Below, one piece after another: positions 1 through 5,873 of a DNA stretch of 7,198 nt. The first letter of the stretch is position 1; each line of letters starts with the position of its first letter. The stretch comes from an uncultured Dysgonomonas sp. (GTDB lineage: Bacteria; Bacteroidota; Bacteroidia; Bacteroidales; Dysgonomonadaceae): NCBI GenBank assembly GCA_945292135.1, contig CALYRA010000052.1:1-7198 (forward strand), read 5' to 3'. The notes beneath the pieces are model-generated. The model was not told the origin of the DNA. It did not search any database and saw only the letters and a list, made by a program, of their open reading frames with translations. Made by a program: the position numbers and the translations under genes.

Positions 1-1
1 T

Positions 2-91
2 ACATCCTCATCAATGTTAATGGCCAGAGACGATGAATATGCAAGAGGAAATGGAAGAATGATTCATTTAAACTTGGAATATAGGTTTTAA
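2..91 (+). CDS. C-terminal end of an outer-membrane beta-barrel protein (partial)
   Basis: Only the last 29 codons are inside the window, ending at TAA 89-91. The final residues read RMIHLNLEYRF: hydrophobic and polar residues alternate, and the chain ends in a C-terminal Phe after Tyr-Arg. That is the classical last beta-strand signal by which the BAM complex recognises outer-membrane barrels. In Bacteroidota this ending is typical of TonB-dependent receptors and related outer_membrane_beta-barrel family proteins, so one of those is the best guess, but the rest of the gene is not visible. The other two forward frames lack this barrel-like ending, and frame 1 hits a stop at 34-36. The assignment rests on the terminal strand alone; the substrate is unknown. 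Confidence 0.6.
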   Translation, partial: TSSSMLMARDDEYARGNGRMIHLNLEYRF

Positions 92-318
92 GTTTTGCTA
101 CTTTTTAGAATGTAATCCATTAATAAACAAAGGCGTTCTAAGTATTTTGTGCATAAAGAATACTTGAGTAAAATTAAAATTCTTGAAATATTGAGTTCTT
201 AATTAACGATACGAATATAGTTTTCAAATATACTATTAAATCAAAGAGGTATTTCCGTTTGACTAAATGGAAAATTCAAAAAGACATTGCAATTAACTAT
301 TGACAATTGATAATAAAG

Positions 319-351
319 ACCGTGATGCATTAAGCTATTGCGGTTTTTTTT
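319..351 (+). terminator. Rho-independent terminator
   Basis: ACCGTGAT (319-326) pairs with ATTGCGGT (337-344) over 8 bp, including two G-T wobbles, around a 10-nt loop. A run of eight T follows (344-351). The A-rich bases just before the stem (315-318) can extend the pairing into the T run. It lies about 230 bp after the barrel gene's stop codon and ends plus-strand transcription before the membrane protein gene. The distance leaves room for a long 3' UTR or an unseen small transcript. Confidence 0.7.
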
Positions 352-449
352 GTTGTTAATATTTAAGATGTTCAATTATTTTGAGTTGTATTATTTTTTG
401 AAGGCATTACTTTAAACGATTTTCTATTTGACGTGATAAGCTTTATTTT

Positions 450-525
450 TTAATATAATCTTAATCCCTTAATATAATATATACTTAGAAATTTTCATAT
501 TAAGGACTTCATTATAATTAAGGGA
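450..525. repeat. Cluster of direct and competing inverted repeats upstream of the membrane protein gene
   Basis: TTAATATAAT occurs twice (450-459 and 469-478), with starts 19 bp apart. The stretch 465-478 can pair in two exclusive ways. CCTTAATAT (467-475) pairs perfectly with ATATTAAGG (497-505) over 9 bp. Alternatively, TCCCTTAATATAAT (465-478) pairs with 511-525 over 14 bp with a single bulged A at 516. This could be a regulator site in DNA or a switching leader in RNA. It lies 84-159 bp upstream of the next start codon. The region is very AT-rich, so part of the match may be chance. Confidence 0.4.
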
Positions 526-577
526 AAGATTATTTAACAATTTAATTATTAAACTTTTAACGTAATAATAATGTTAT

Positions 578-585
578 TAGATTTA
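578..585 (+). promoter_or_regulatory. Weak -7 promoter box candidate for the membrane protein gene
   Basis: TAGATTTA matches seven of the eight positions of the Bacteroidetes -7 box TAnnTTTG (last G replaced by A). It would start transcription near 592, giving a leader of about 17 nt. No good -33 TTTG is seen at the expected distance. The alternative is the box at 423-430, which gives a long leader. Confidence 0.2.
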
Positions 586-608
586 TAATAATTAATAATA
601 AAAATATA

Positions 609-1643
609 ATGGAGACTATCAAAGTTAGAGATTTTAGAAGAAAAAGAGTATCATGGGGAAGTATTATTGCAGGAGTCGTAACGGTTTTTGCAGTATCTAT
701 TCTCCTATCAATCTTAGGTTCAAGTATAGGTTTATTCATGTTTGATCCTCAATCCAGTGATCCAACTGCAGGAATAGGAACAACTATTGGTATATGGACT
801 GTTATTTCTTTGTTAATAAGTTTAGCTGCAGGAGGATTAGTTGCTGGAAAACTTGCCGGAACGGATGGTATCATTCATGGTTTTCTCGTATGGGCGACAA
901 CAACTATTGCGACGGTTATCATGCTGGTATGTTTAACTGTTGGAACGGTAAAAATGACATTAAATATTTTGGGATCAATTTCGTCTGTGGCAGGTAACGT
1001 TATTACGAATGTAACCTCGGCAGTGGGAAGTGGAGTAAGTAACCTTGGCGAACAGGTTCAAGAAGTGTTTGATTTTGACTTTTCCGGAAATGTCGATAAA
1101 AAAGAAGTAAGACAGGATGTACGTCAGGCTCTTAGAAAAAGTGGAGTTAAAGAATTCCAACCCGAATATTTGGAAAGAGAAATGAATAACATAAAATATG
1201 ACTTTAACAGGACTTTAAAAAAATTGGCGACTCAACCGAATGATGCGGAAACGATTATCAATGATTTTGTAGAGAAAGTAAAAGCGAGAACAGAAAATGC
1301 CTTTAAGGATGTTGATCGTAACGATTTGTCAAAGGCTATTGCAAACAATTCAAATATGTCTAAAGCAGAAGTTGACAGGGTTACAGACGAATACCTTCAA
1401 TTGATCAATAATGCAAGAAAACAGGCGAAAGAACAAGTTGGAAATCTTGAAGATTCAATCGAACAGGCTAAAAACAATCTTGAAGAAATGAAACAAGAAG
1501 CATTGAAAGAAGCTGATAAAGCAAGTAGCGCTGCAGCAAGCTCGGCTCTTATATCATTCTTTGCGTTATTGGCAGGCGCTGCGCTATGTTCATTTGCCGG
1601 ATCTTATGGATCGAAAAAGACACATGAAGGATATGAAGCTTAA
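609..1643 (+). CDS. Four-helix membrane protein with a large helical extracytoplasmic domain
   Basis: The 344-residue protein begins with a basic tail (KVRDFRRKR). Three hydrophobic helices follow at about 17-45, 58-80 and 88-115, the first entered through an RVSWGSIIAG motif. A Gly/Ser/Val-rich linker spans about 116-150. A long charged, helix-rich domain (about 160-305) comes next, with coiled-coil character from 265 to 303, then a last membrane helix at about 311-333 and a Lys-rich tail. By the positive-inside rule both ends are cytoplasmic and the helical domain is outside the inner membrane. From memory, the RVSW-start helices, the short 'SNMSKAEVDRVTDEY' type segment (248-262) and the Ala-rich last helix resemble a loosely named membrane family seen in Proteobacteria near stress genes, often annotated PhnA-like or hypothetical. 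Its function is unknown. It stands alone between terminators. The ATG at 609 has no Shine-Dalgarno but a very A-rich approach, usual for this phylum. Confidence 0.9.
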   Translation: METIKVRDFRRKRVSWGSIIAGVVTVFAVSILLSILGSSIGLFMFDPQSSDPTAGIGTTIGIWTVISLLISLAAGGLVAGKLAGTDGIIHGFLVWATTTIATVIMLVCLTVGTVKMTLNILGSISSVAGNVITNVTSAVGSGVSNLGEQVQEVFDFDFSGNVDKKEVRQDVRQALRKSGVKEFQPEYLEREMNNIKYDFNRTLKKLATQPNDAETIINDFVEKVKARTENAFKDVDRNDLSKAIANNSNMSKAEVDRVTDEYLQLINNARKQAKEQVGNLEDSIEQAKNNLEEMKQEALKEADKASSAAASSALISFFALLAGAALCSFAGSYGSKKTHEGYEA

Positions 1644-1778
1644 TTTTGTTTTTAATTAGATAATAACAAAGCAAAACCTGATTTGTCAAATTTTGAATTA
1701 TACCCCACAGTAAGGTAAATTTATTAAGTTTATATATACAGGTTTTCTATTATATAATTTCTGGAGAAGGAAAATAAA

Positions 1779-1813
1779 ATAAAGGGGGGAATGAAATTCC
1801 TCCTTTATCTTTT
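1779..1813. terminator. Two-way rho-independent terminator
   Basis: AAAGGGGGGAAT (1781-1792) pairs with ATTCCTCCTTT (1796-1806) around a GAA loop, with one G-T pair and one extra G. Two further flanking A-T pairs extend the stem to 1779-1808. The plus strand continues with TCTTTT. On the minus strand the stem is followed by ATTTTATTTT, so it can stop transcription from both the membrane protein gene and the oxidoreductase-lipoprotein operon. Confidence 0.75.
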
Positions 1814-1904
1814 CTGTCAGAAGAATTATTTCTTCCACGTTTTTCTTTAGCTTAGTCAATTTACCTGACAAAGGCAAAGTTATAAATATTGATAATGATT
1901 ATAT

Positions 1905-1970
1905 AGGAAGGCAGCTAAGATTCTATGACTATCGGTTAGTCATTTAAACTCTTAACTGCCTTTCTTTTGT
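1905..1970 (+). terminator. Long compound hairpin followed by a T-rich tract; terminator or structured RNA
   Basis: An outer stem pairs 1905-1914 with 1956-1965 (10 bp, including one G-T). After a C/A mismatch, TAAGA (1916-1920) pairs with TCTTA (1950-1954). An asymmetric internal loop then leads to a perfect 7-bp tip, ATGACTA (1925-1931) with TAGTCAT (1937-1943), around a 5-nt loop. That is 22 base pairs in 61 nt, with TCTTTTGT directly after it on the plus strand. The minus-strand side has no T tract, so it best suits a plus-strand transcript. It sits after another terminator, which makes a separate plus-strand RNA, or a backup terminator, worth considering. Confidence 0.5.
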
Positions 1971-2014
1971 AGGATGTAATTTGATTGTATAACTTATATT
2001 TTTACCTATAATTT

Positions 2015-2881
2015 TCAGAATCCGAATTTGCCATTTGTATTTTTATGTTCTTCGACAGGCGGTATTGTTTCGACAATGTCCCAATGTTCAGCTATCTTTC
2101 CGTTTTCTATTCTAAACATATCGTAAAACGATGTTGGCTTGCCCGCCATCTCACCTTCTGAAACTACTAATACCAAGTTGCCTTCTCCAAGGATTTTGTG
2201 TATTTTGGTATATTTGAATGTCAGTCCCATTTCTGTCATTTTTTTCAATCCGGCTTTTAATCCATCCAATCCATCTCCGATAAGTGGATGATGTTGTATA
2301 TAGTTGTTGCCTTCGAAATAGTTTTCCAAATTTGCCGGATTTTCTCCCATCAACACATCTGTTACAAATCCTTTAGCTACTGCCTTGTTTGCTTCCAAAC
2401 CTGCTGCGTCAGTTTCTTTTATATTTGTTTCTCCGTCTATTAGTGTATGACCGCTTGGATTTTTTTCGGGTATGGCTTGCAAGTTGTCCCAATGTTCAAC
2501 AATTAAGCCGTCTTCAAAACGAAAAATATCAAAGCCTACCATAGGGGTTTCGTAACCGTATTCTGTCTGTGCTACTACGTAATCTCCATCGCTTATCATA
2601 CGAACTGTGTTTACGCTTGGTTGTGATGGAGATAAAAAAGCCACAAGATTTTTAAGCCCTTCAACGCCATTGGTAGCTCCAAGATTATGTTGGATATATT
2701 TATTTGGATTGATATATTTCAGTGGTTCTTGGTTGCCGTTATTGAAAATTAAAAGTAACTCTTTTACTTTTTCCTTGTTTGTTAATTCATTAGTTTCTGC
2801 GTTCTCTTTTTTTGTATTATTGCATGATGATGCTATCAACACAAAGGCTAAAATCGCTATTATACCGTTGATTTTATTCAT
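2015..2881 (-). CDS. Lipoprotein with two tandem SnoaL/NTF2-like domains
   Basis: The 288-residue protein starts with a lipoprotein signal: a hydrophobic stretch (4-17), then ASSC with the lipid-modified Cys at residue 20, and an Asn/Lys/Glu-rich tether compatible with Bacteroidetes outer-membrane or surface export. The mature part is two copies of one fold, about 35-150 and 162-288. The matches are YIQHN (62-66) with YIQHH (194-198), DIFRFEDGLIVEHWD (118-132) with DMFRIENGKIAEHWD (254-268), and a closing KNPSG (140-144) with KNTNG (280-284). The YIQHN...EHWD pattern is that of SnoaL-like, NTF2-fold proteins (predicted aldol-condensation/polyketide-cyclase-like enzymes), usually single-domain and about 130 residues long, so this is an internal duplication. 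The substrate is unknown. The start ATG lies 12 bp after the oxidoreductase stop and is preceded by AAAAGGAAA, a fair ribosome site, so the two genes form an operon. Confidence 0.92.
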   Translation of the reverse strand: MNKINGIIAILAFVLIASSCNNTKKENAETNELTNKEKVKELLLIFNNGNQEPLKYINPNKYIQHNLGATNGVEGLKNLVAFLSPSQPSVNTVRMISDGDYVVAQTEYGYETPMVGFDIFRFEDGLIVEHWDNLQAIPEKNPSGHTLIDGETNIKETDAAGLEANKAVAKGFVTDVLMGENPANLENYFEGNNYIQHHPLIGDGLDGLKAGLKKMTEMGLTFKYTKIHKILGEGNLVLVVSEGEMAGKPTSFYDMFRIENGKIAEHWDIVETIPPVEEHKNTNGKFGF

Positions 2882-2893
2882 TTTCCTTTTATT

Positions 2894-3544
2894 TTAATAT
2901 CCTATTGTAAATCGTTCTTGATGGTGGTTAGCATTTTCTAATTCGTCGATCATTGCGACTGCGTAATCCTGAACAGAAATGTTGCTGTTTCCGTCGTTGT
3001 CAACGATAAGATTGTCTTTTCCTAAACGGAATTTTGCTGTGCGTTCGCCCGGAAAGATGTTTCCTGCAGGAGAAAAGAATACCCAATCAATGTCTTTTTC
3101 GGGCAATAAAAAGTCTGTCAAAACTTTAGCCAATCCTTTTACTCCTGGTAGTATTTCTTGTGGGAAAGTGCTTGTATCCATAACCCTCACGTTTGGCGCT
3201 ACGTATAAGCTGCCTGCTCCCCCAACGATTAAAAGGCGTTTAACGCCCGCGTTTTTGGCTGCTTTTAAAATTGAAGTATATCCTTTGAGAGTATCGTCGT
3301 ATATTTCAGGGTTTGTCCAACCCGGATTGTACGCGCTTATTACCGATTCTTCTCCTTTCAATAGTTCTGTCAGGCTTTCCGCATCCATTATATCAGCTTT
3401 TATTAATTTCAGATTTGGATTGCTGATTGTCACTTTTTCCGGATTACGGACGATTCCTTTTACCTGATAACCTCTTGTCAATGCTTCTTCCACGATTGCT
3501 GTACCCACAAAACCGCTGGCGCCTATTATCACTACATTTTTCAT
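2894..3544 (-). CDS. NAD(P)-binding oxidoreductase, NmrA/YwnB-like (atypical SDR)
   Basis: This 216-residue cytoplasmic protein has the usual length for the small COG2910-type 'NADH-flavin reductase' group of atypical short-chain dehydrogenases. An N-terminal Rossmann fold shows VVIIGASGFVG with the GxxGxxG glycines at 8, 11 and 14. Arg33, after the second strand, suggests NADP preference. KADIMDAESL (49-58) is the usual Asp-containing third-strand segment, and LLIVGGAGSL (104-113) is the fifth strand. The C-terminal signature FSPAGNIFPGERTAKFRLG (157-175), ISVQDYAVAMIDELE (189-203) and RFTIGY is complete; I recall Gly rather than Ala at 170 in most relatives. The family has no firm general substrate; quinones, flavins or carbonyl compounds are possible. 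The gene is first in a two-gene operon with the SnoaL lipoprotein and lies 87 bp downstream of an AraC regulator. The start is ATG. Confidence 0.92.
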   Translation of the reverse strand: MKNVVIIGASGFVGTAIVEEALTRGYQVKGIVRNPEKVTISNPNLKLIKADIMDAESLTELLKGEESVISAYNPGWTNPEIYDDTLKGYTSILKAAKNAGVKRLLIVGGAGSLYVAPNVRVMDTSTFPQEILPGVKGLAKVLTDFLLPEKDIDWVFFSPAGNIFPGERTAKFRLGKDNLIVDNDGNSNISVQDYAVAMIDELENANHHQERFTIGY

Positions 3545-3572
3545 ATCTCTAAATTTTAATTGTTTTATAATG

Positions 3573-3580
3573 CAAATTTA
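3573..3580 (-). promoter_or_regulatory. -7 promoter box for the oxidoreductase-lipoprotein operon
   Basis: On the minus strand this reads TAAATTTG, an exact TAnnTTTG match, 28 bp upstream of the oxidoreductase ATG. It lies in the 87-bp gap after the AraC gene. The predicted start of transcription is near 3566, giving a leader of about 20 nt. No -33 TTTG is visible at the usual distance, which fits a promoter that needs an activator such as the adjacent AraC protein. The same TAAATTTGC string occurs in the acyltransferase promoter. Confidence 0.5.
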
Positions 3581-3631
3581 GTGTGGATAATGGTGTTTTG
3601 GGTGATAAAAATGAAGCCGATGATGATATTT

Positions 3632-4474
3632 TTATGCCTTTTGTTGTTTTTTAAAATCATTTGGACTTTGTCCGACCAACTCCCTAAAGAATTTGCTGAA
3701 ATTTGTTGGTTCTTCAAATCCCAAATCAAAAGATATTTCTTTCACACTCTTATTACTATATACCAAAAGGCGTTTTGCTTCTAATAAAAGCCTGTCGTCT
3801 ATATATTGTTTAGGACTTTTGCCTATTGTGTTTTTCAACGCTTTGGATAATGCTTTGGAAGTTATTCCCAGATATGTCACATATTCATTTACTTTACGCA
3901 TATTTTTGTAATTCTCTTCGACCGCTTGCGAAAATTGAAGGGTTGTTTGATATCCCTGCGATGTTACGAAATGCCCCGAATTATCATTTATCCTTTCCGA
4001 ATAGATAAGAAGGCTGCTTAGCAAGTGATGTAAAATATGTGGAATGTAATTGTCGTTTTCGGGTTTGTATATTTTTTTCATCAATTCCCAAATAGAGTCA
4101 ATATTTTCATCATATAAAATGGGTTTATTGACTGTAAAGGGATTTAATAATTCTATTTGTTTTATCAATCGGCTGTCGGACTCGTTGCGGATATAGTATT
4201 CGTCTGTGAATAATATTATTTCTCCATTGTATTCTGATTCTACGTCGAAAGACATAACTTGATCTTTTCCGATAAATAATATTTGTCCTGCTGAAACTTC
4301 GATAGGCGTGAAGTCAACTTTTTGGATGGTTTTACCTCTTGTAATACGGATAATCTGATAGAAGCTTGTACGATGGGGTTCACCTGTTATTGAACAGGCT
4401 CTTCGGTTCATCTTCGGTAAGTCTTTTATCTCAAAACCGAATGGCAAAGTTTCTTTGAATGTATATGATTTCAA
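3632..4474 (-). CDS. AraC-family transcriptional regulator (probable regulator of the oxidoreductase operon)
   Basis: This is a 280-residue protein. The N-terminal half (about 32-100) is a cupin-like sensor domain: EPHRTSFYQIIRITRGK, then SAGQILFIGKDQVMSFD. The C-terminal 85 residues form the AraC/XylS DNA-binding domain with two helix-turn-helix units. The first contains GITSKALSKALKNTIGKSPKQYI (203-225), followed by LLLEAKRLLVYSNKSVKEISFDLGF (229-253). The second ends with FSKFFRELVGQSPNDF (259-274). The gene precedes the oxidoreductase and SnoaL lipoprotein genes on the same strand, so local control is likely; the ligand is unknown. The longest frame starts at TTG (4474), with an in-frame stop four codons before it. 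The first ATG is codon 22 (4411). I keep TTG because residues 1-21 look like the usual N-terminal lead-in to this sensor domain, but a 259-residue form from 4411 is possible. Confidence 0.9.
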   Translation of the reverse strand: MKSYTFKETLPFGFEIKDLPKMNRRACSITGEPHRTSFYQIIRITRGKTIQKVDFTPIEVSAGQILFIGKDQVMSFDVESEYNGEIILFTDEYYIRNESDSRLIKQIELLNPFTVNKPILYDENIDSIWELMKKIYKPENDNYIPHILHHLLSSLLIYSERINDNSGHFVTSQGYQTTLQFSQAVEENYKNMRKVNEYVTYLGITSKALSKALKNTIGKSPKQYIDDRLLLEAKRLLVYSNKSVKEISFDLGFEEPTNFSKFFRELVGQSPNDFKKQQKA

Positions 4475-4487
4475 TCTATATTTTTTT

Positions 4488-4495
4488 CAAATATA
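4488..4495 (-). promoter_or_regulatory. Candidate -7 promoter box, proximal, for the AraC gene
   Basis: The minus strand reads TATATTTG, an exact TAnnTTTG match. It ends 14 bp before the TTG start at 4474, which would leave a leader of only 6-9 nt. So either this box is not the one used, or translation begins at the later ATG (4411). No -33 partner is visible. Confidence 0.3.
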
Positions 4496-4555
4496 CTAAA
4501 AGTCATTCGAATTTATTTATATCACGCTGCTTATGGTAAAGACTTTAACGACTTG

Positions 4556-4563
4556 CAAAATTA
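4556..4563 (-). promoter_or_regulatory. Candidate -7 promoter box, distal, for the AraC gene
   Basis: The minus strand reads TAATTTTG, an exact TAnnTTTG match, giving a leader of about 75 nt to the TTG start. A perfect palindrome with a single central base, TAAAG-A-CTTTA (4537-4547 on the plus strand), lies immediately downstream and could be an operator. The gap 4475-4624 shows no clear terminator after the acyltransferase, so read-through into the AraC gene is also possible. Confidence 0.3.
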
Positions 4564-4624
4564 TTTTCTTTTATAATGATGGACTGTTATTAATGATATG
4601 GTTTTTATGATTATATTCTATTTG

Positions 4625-5785
4625 TTATTGGTCGATTTTATTTGAAGTCTTTTTTATACTCAAAAATCGTTTTCTTAACCATTCTCTAACAGGCAGGTCA
4701 TAAAATTTCATTAACAGATACGCTACGGCTATTGACGCAACAACTGTTATCAGTCCATAGTGCCATGATTGAGCCAATGTGAGCTTATTGTTTGCTGTAA
4801 ATGCCATAAAAACATTAATCAATGGGAAATGTGTGATGTAAATAGGGTATGAAATGTCTCCAAGAAATTTGCATACTTTTTTTGAGGTTTTTCCTTTTAT
4901 TTTTCCGCCTGCACCTAACCAGATAATCAAAGGAAAAAATATCATCAGACAGCTACATTCGTAAAGACGGTTCCATATGTTGTTTTCTCCTCCTAAATGT
5001 GGTATTGATAAGAGTGTTATCAGTAATAAGCTTGTCAAAAGGAAAGCATTTCTGGTGTGTTTCAATTTGCCGATTCGGGCTAATAGTAAACCGGCTAAAA
5101 ATGGAAATGCCAATCGGGTCAGTCCGATCCTTAGTTGTACGGGGTCGTCGATAGACCAACCGCCGATAATGTCTCCGTTCGGATTTGTAAAAGCATAATG
5201 TAAGGTAATTCCTGCTGCTATAATAACAAGAATGGATAAGACGATTTTGGTTGTTCTACGCAAGACGAATGCATAAAGAATGTTTGCAATATATTCGAAA
5301 AACAGTGACCATGCAGGACCATTAAGCGGGTACATTTCGTTCCAACCTCTTATGTCTAAGCCTTTGCCAATTGGTATCAGAGTAAAACCTATAATCATGA
5401 TTAAAATAAGTTTTGTGACCGGAACATCGTGTATTCCACTCCAACCCAACGCCGGCGAATCTTGGAAGTAAAAAAGCAACGCCCCGAAAGCCATACCAGC
5501 GATTATCATTGGGTGCAGCCTGATGATACGACGTTTGAAGAATTCCTTGATTGTCATTTTGTCCCAACGATCATCATAGGCGTATCCAAGTACATAGCCG
5601 GAAAGCATAAAGAAAAAATCGACGGCTAAATATCCGTGATTTATGATTTGTTTCGTATGATCCCCATTGGTATAAAGTTCAAGCACATGAAATAATACTA
5701 CCATTATTGCTGCTACTCCCCGTAATCCGTCAAGAATAGCGTAATGCGGCTTTGAATCTTTTATGTCGATTGTCTGATTTTTCAT
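4625..5785 (-). CDS. Acyltransferase-3 family membrane O-acyltransferase
   Basis: From ATG 5785 this is a 386-residue polytopic inner-membrane protein of the OafA/YrhL-like acyltransferase-3 family, which transfers acetyl or other acyl groups to sugars, glycans or small molecules. The motifs appear in the expected order: LDGLRGVAAIMVVLFH (18-33, with the conserved Arg22 and His33), FFFMLSGY (57-64), RRIIRLHP (85-92, the R-x-x-R site), GPAWSLFFEY (156-165) and YPIYITH (313-319). About ten hydrophobic helices follow one another, and the tail is basic. The length is normal and there is no fused SGNH domain. A longer frame reaches a TTG at 5812, but that codon lies inside an exact TAnnTTTG box, so the ATG was preferred. 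No glycan-synthesis genes lie nearby, so the acceptor is unknown. An AraC regulator is divergently placed and is the likely controller. Confidence 0.92.
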   Translation of the reverse strand: MKNQTIDIKDSKPHYAILDGLRGVAAIMVVLFHVLELYTNGDHTKQIINHGYLAVDFFFMLSGYVLGYAYDDRWDKMTIKEFFKRRIIRLHPMIIAGMAFGALLFYFQDSPALGWSGIHDVPVTKLILIMIIGFTLIPIGKGLDIRGWNEMYPLNGPAWSLFFEYIANILYAFVLRRTTKIVLSILVIIAAGITLHYAFTNPNGDIIGGWSIDDPVQLRIGLTRLAFPFLAGLLLARIGKLKHTRNAFLLTSLLLITLLSIPHLGGENNIWNRLYECSCLMIFFPLIIWLGAGGKIKGKTSKKVCKFLGDISYPIYITHFPLINVFMAFTANNKLTLAQSWHYGLITVVASIAVAYLLMKFYDLPVREWLRKRFLSIKKTSNKIDQ

Positions 5786-5809
5786 TTTCGGTTTTGATTT
5801 GTTTATCGG

Positions 5810-5817
5810 CAAATTTA
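5810..5817 (-). promoter_or_regulatory. -7 promoter box for the acyltransferase gene
   Basis: The minus strand reads TAAATTTG, an exact TAnnTTTG match, 24 bp upstream of the ATG at 5785. This predicts a start near 5803 and a leader of about 18 nt. It overlaps the alternative TTG start codon (5810-5812), which argues against that start. It lacks an evident -33 TTTG. Confidence 0.5.
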
Positions 5818-5865
5818 GGTTAAACTATCTTTTTGTTGTTGGATTATATTTTATTACTATTGTCT

Positions 5866-5873
5866 TATATTTG
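5866..5873 (+). promoter_or_regulatory. -7 promoter box for the divergent AraC gene
   Basis: TATATTTG is an exact TAnnTTTG match, 33 bp upstream of ATG 5907, giving a predicted start near 5880 and a leader of about 27 nt. A TTG at 5839-5841 is 24 bp upstream, a little too far for a standard -33. The box is 48 bp from the opposing acyltransferase box, so one bound regulator between them could affect both promoters. Confidence 0.45.

Larger units (their letters stand above)
92..608. other. Intergenic region, 517 bp, AT-rich
   Basis: I find no convincing gene here on either strand. It holds a rho-independent terminator (319-351) and a set of direct and inverted repeats (450-525), both listed separately. 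A weak 7-bp inverted repeat (140-146 with 159-165) lies in the first part. Two poor promoter matches could serve the downstream gene. One is TCTATTTG at 423-430, one mismatch to TAnnTTTG, preceded by TTTG at 397-400 with a 22-bp spacer. The other is TAGATTTA at 578-585. If the first is used, the mRNA leader would be about 170 nt and would contain the repeats. Confidence 0.6.
1644..2014. other. Convergent intergenic region, 371 bp
   Basis: This lies between the 3' ends of the membrane protein (+) and the lipoprotein (-). No protein gene is supported. It is rich in secondary structure. An 8-bp inverted repeat pairs AAAACCTG (1673-1680) with CAGGTTTT (1739-1746). Then come the terminator at 1779-1813, a TGTCAG/CTGACA pair (1815-1820 with 1865-1870) enclosing a small GAAGAA/TTCTTC hairpin (1820-1835), and the compound hairpin at 1905-1970. 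This is more structure than two converging genes need, so a small RNA in about 1814-1970 is possible but unproven. Confidence 0.55.

Noticed and set aside
557..739. Minus-strand frame of 60 codons overlapping the start of the membrane protein gene
   Set aside because: It is antisense to the first coding helices. Its hydrophobic stretch comes from AT-rich DNA, and it has no separate support.
1641..1648. TAATTTTG, an exact -7 box match overlapping the membrane protein's stop codon
   Set aside because: There is no -33 element and no gene downstream on that strand before the terminator at 1779. Such matches arise by chance in DNA this T-rich.
1905..1965. Compound hairpin as an integron attC recombination site
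   Set aside because: The required RYYYAAC and GTTRRRY core boxes are not present at the stem ends on either strand, and no cassette-like gene or integrase is nearby.
2607..2897. Plus-strand reading frame of 96 codons opposite the SnoaL lipoprotein
   Set aside because: It is an antisense shadow of a well-supported gene, with no family motif. The same holds for the antisense frames opposite the oxidoreductase, acyltransferase and AraC genes.
5786..5812. Nine extra N-terminal codons for the acyltransferase, starting at TTG 5812
   Set aside because: The TTG lies inside an exact TAnnTTTG promoter box, the family motifs begin well after ATG 5785, and the extra residues show no family feature.
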